From Planctomycetaceae bacterium (lineage in GTDB: Bacteria; Planctomycetota; UBA1135; GCA-002686595): 64,000 bases of DNA. The stretch lies in contig WYBT01000063.1 in the NCBI GenBank assembly GCA_011525785.1, positions 1-64,000 on the forward strand, read 5' to 3'. Positions within the stretch are counted from its first letter, which is position 1. The number at the start of each line of letters is the position of its first letter. This document shows, one piece after another, positions 63,764-64,000 of this stretch. Below the pieces are notes generated by a model that was not told the origin of the DNA, made no database searches, and worked only from the letters and a program-made list of their open reading frames with translations. Both the position numbers and the translations under genes were made by a program.

Positions 63764-64000
63764 ATGATCACGTCGCTTGCACTCGCGCTGACCCTGTCGG
63801 CGCCGCAGTCCGACCTCGCGCCGCAGCACCCGCCCGCGAGTGCGCTCTACCTCGAGTGCCCTGACGTCCCCGCGGCGCTCGAGGCCTACTCGCGCGCGCC
63901 CGCCGTCGCGATGCTCGGCGACGCGGCGGTGGGGGAGGCCTGGGAGAAGCTCACACGCGCGCTCGGCTTCGATGCGCAGGGTGCGCTGCGTTCGCTCGCG
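63764..64000 (+). CDS. Exported protein, 3' end outside window
   Basis: ATG 63764 opens a frame that runs off the right edge (79 codons visible). It begins MITSLALALTLSAPQSDLAP, a short signal-like sequence, then ALYLECPDVPAALEAYSRAP. It lies 45 bp after the previous gene on the same strand and may form an operon with it. The part seen is too short to name. Confidence 0.5.
   Translation, partial: MITSLALALTLSAPQSDLAPQHPPASALYLECPDVPAALEAYSRAPAVAMLGDAAVGEAWEKLTRALGFDAQGALRSLA

Overview
The window is a GC-rich chromosomal segment that reads as a Planctomycetota bacterium with a Gram-negative envelope. The clues are an ECF sigma factor paired with a membrane-anchored Ser/Thr kinase, FG-GAP and beta-helix secreted proteins (one with a 'YCTAGTSSGGCV...' C-terminal module I associate with marine planctomycetes), TonB transport, Kdo genes and an LPS-transport protein. 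The affiliation is inferred from gene content; no rRNA or tRNA gene was found.

Layout. 0-5.3 kb is accessory: an Ala-rich gene cut by the left edge, a small unknown gene, a Fic protein, a decayed 2-isopropylmalate-synthase fragment, a Tat-type cupin protein and a DUF2075 helicase-like ATPase. 5.3-8.8 kb is a kinase/ECF pair. 9-17.4 kb holds a GH74-like hydrolase, a DUF455/ATP-grasp pair, a probable selenoprotein with an in-frame UGA and SECIS-like hairpin, an FG-GAP protein and an outer-membrane protein. 17.5-22.2 kb has a sugar isomerase-like protein, a TonB receptor/TonB pair and a YbjN protein. 22.2-30.2 kb is mostly housekeeping on the minus strand (SDR, rsmB, fmt, thioredoxin, scpA, M50 protease). 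30.3-38.7 kb on the plus strand is an envelope block: kdsD, a beta-helix protein, kdsC, a 1690-residue protein that looks like LptC, LptA and LptD in one chain, and tatA.

38.7-61 kb is the chromosome-origin neighbourhood. dnaA, dnaN, dciA and gyrB run leftwards, with a cluster of DnaA-box-like sites between dnaA and dnaN. Upstream lie a cysteine desulfurase, then bshA-parA-bshB1-bshC (bacillithiol synthesis with the partition ATPase inserted), pyrF and hemW. A broken tyrosine recombinase follows, then a primary-type sigma factor, a protein ending in an HPr domain, a phosphoesterase, and parB with a perfect parS 18 bp upstream. The right end has a degenerate membrane-anchored cyclophilin and two secreted proteins, the last cut by the window edge.

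Many starts lack a Shine-Dalgarno sequence and instead carry a TAnnnT hexamer 6-13 nt upstream, which suggests very short leaders or leaderless mRNAs; some secreted-protein genes instead have strong GGAGG sites. Nearly all assignments come from reading motifs by eye; no database search was possible.
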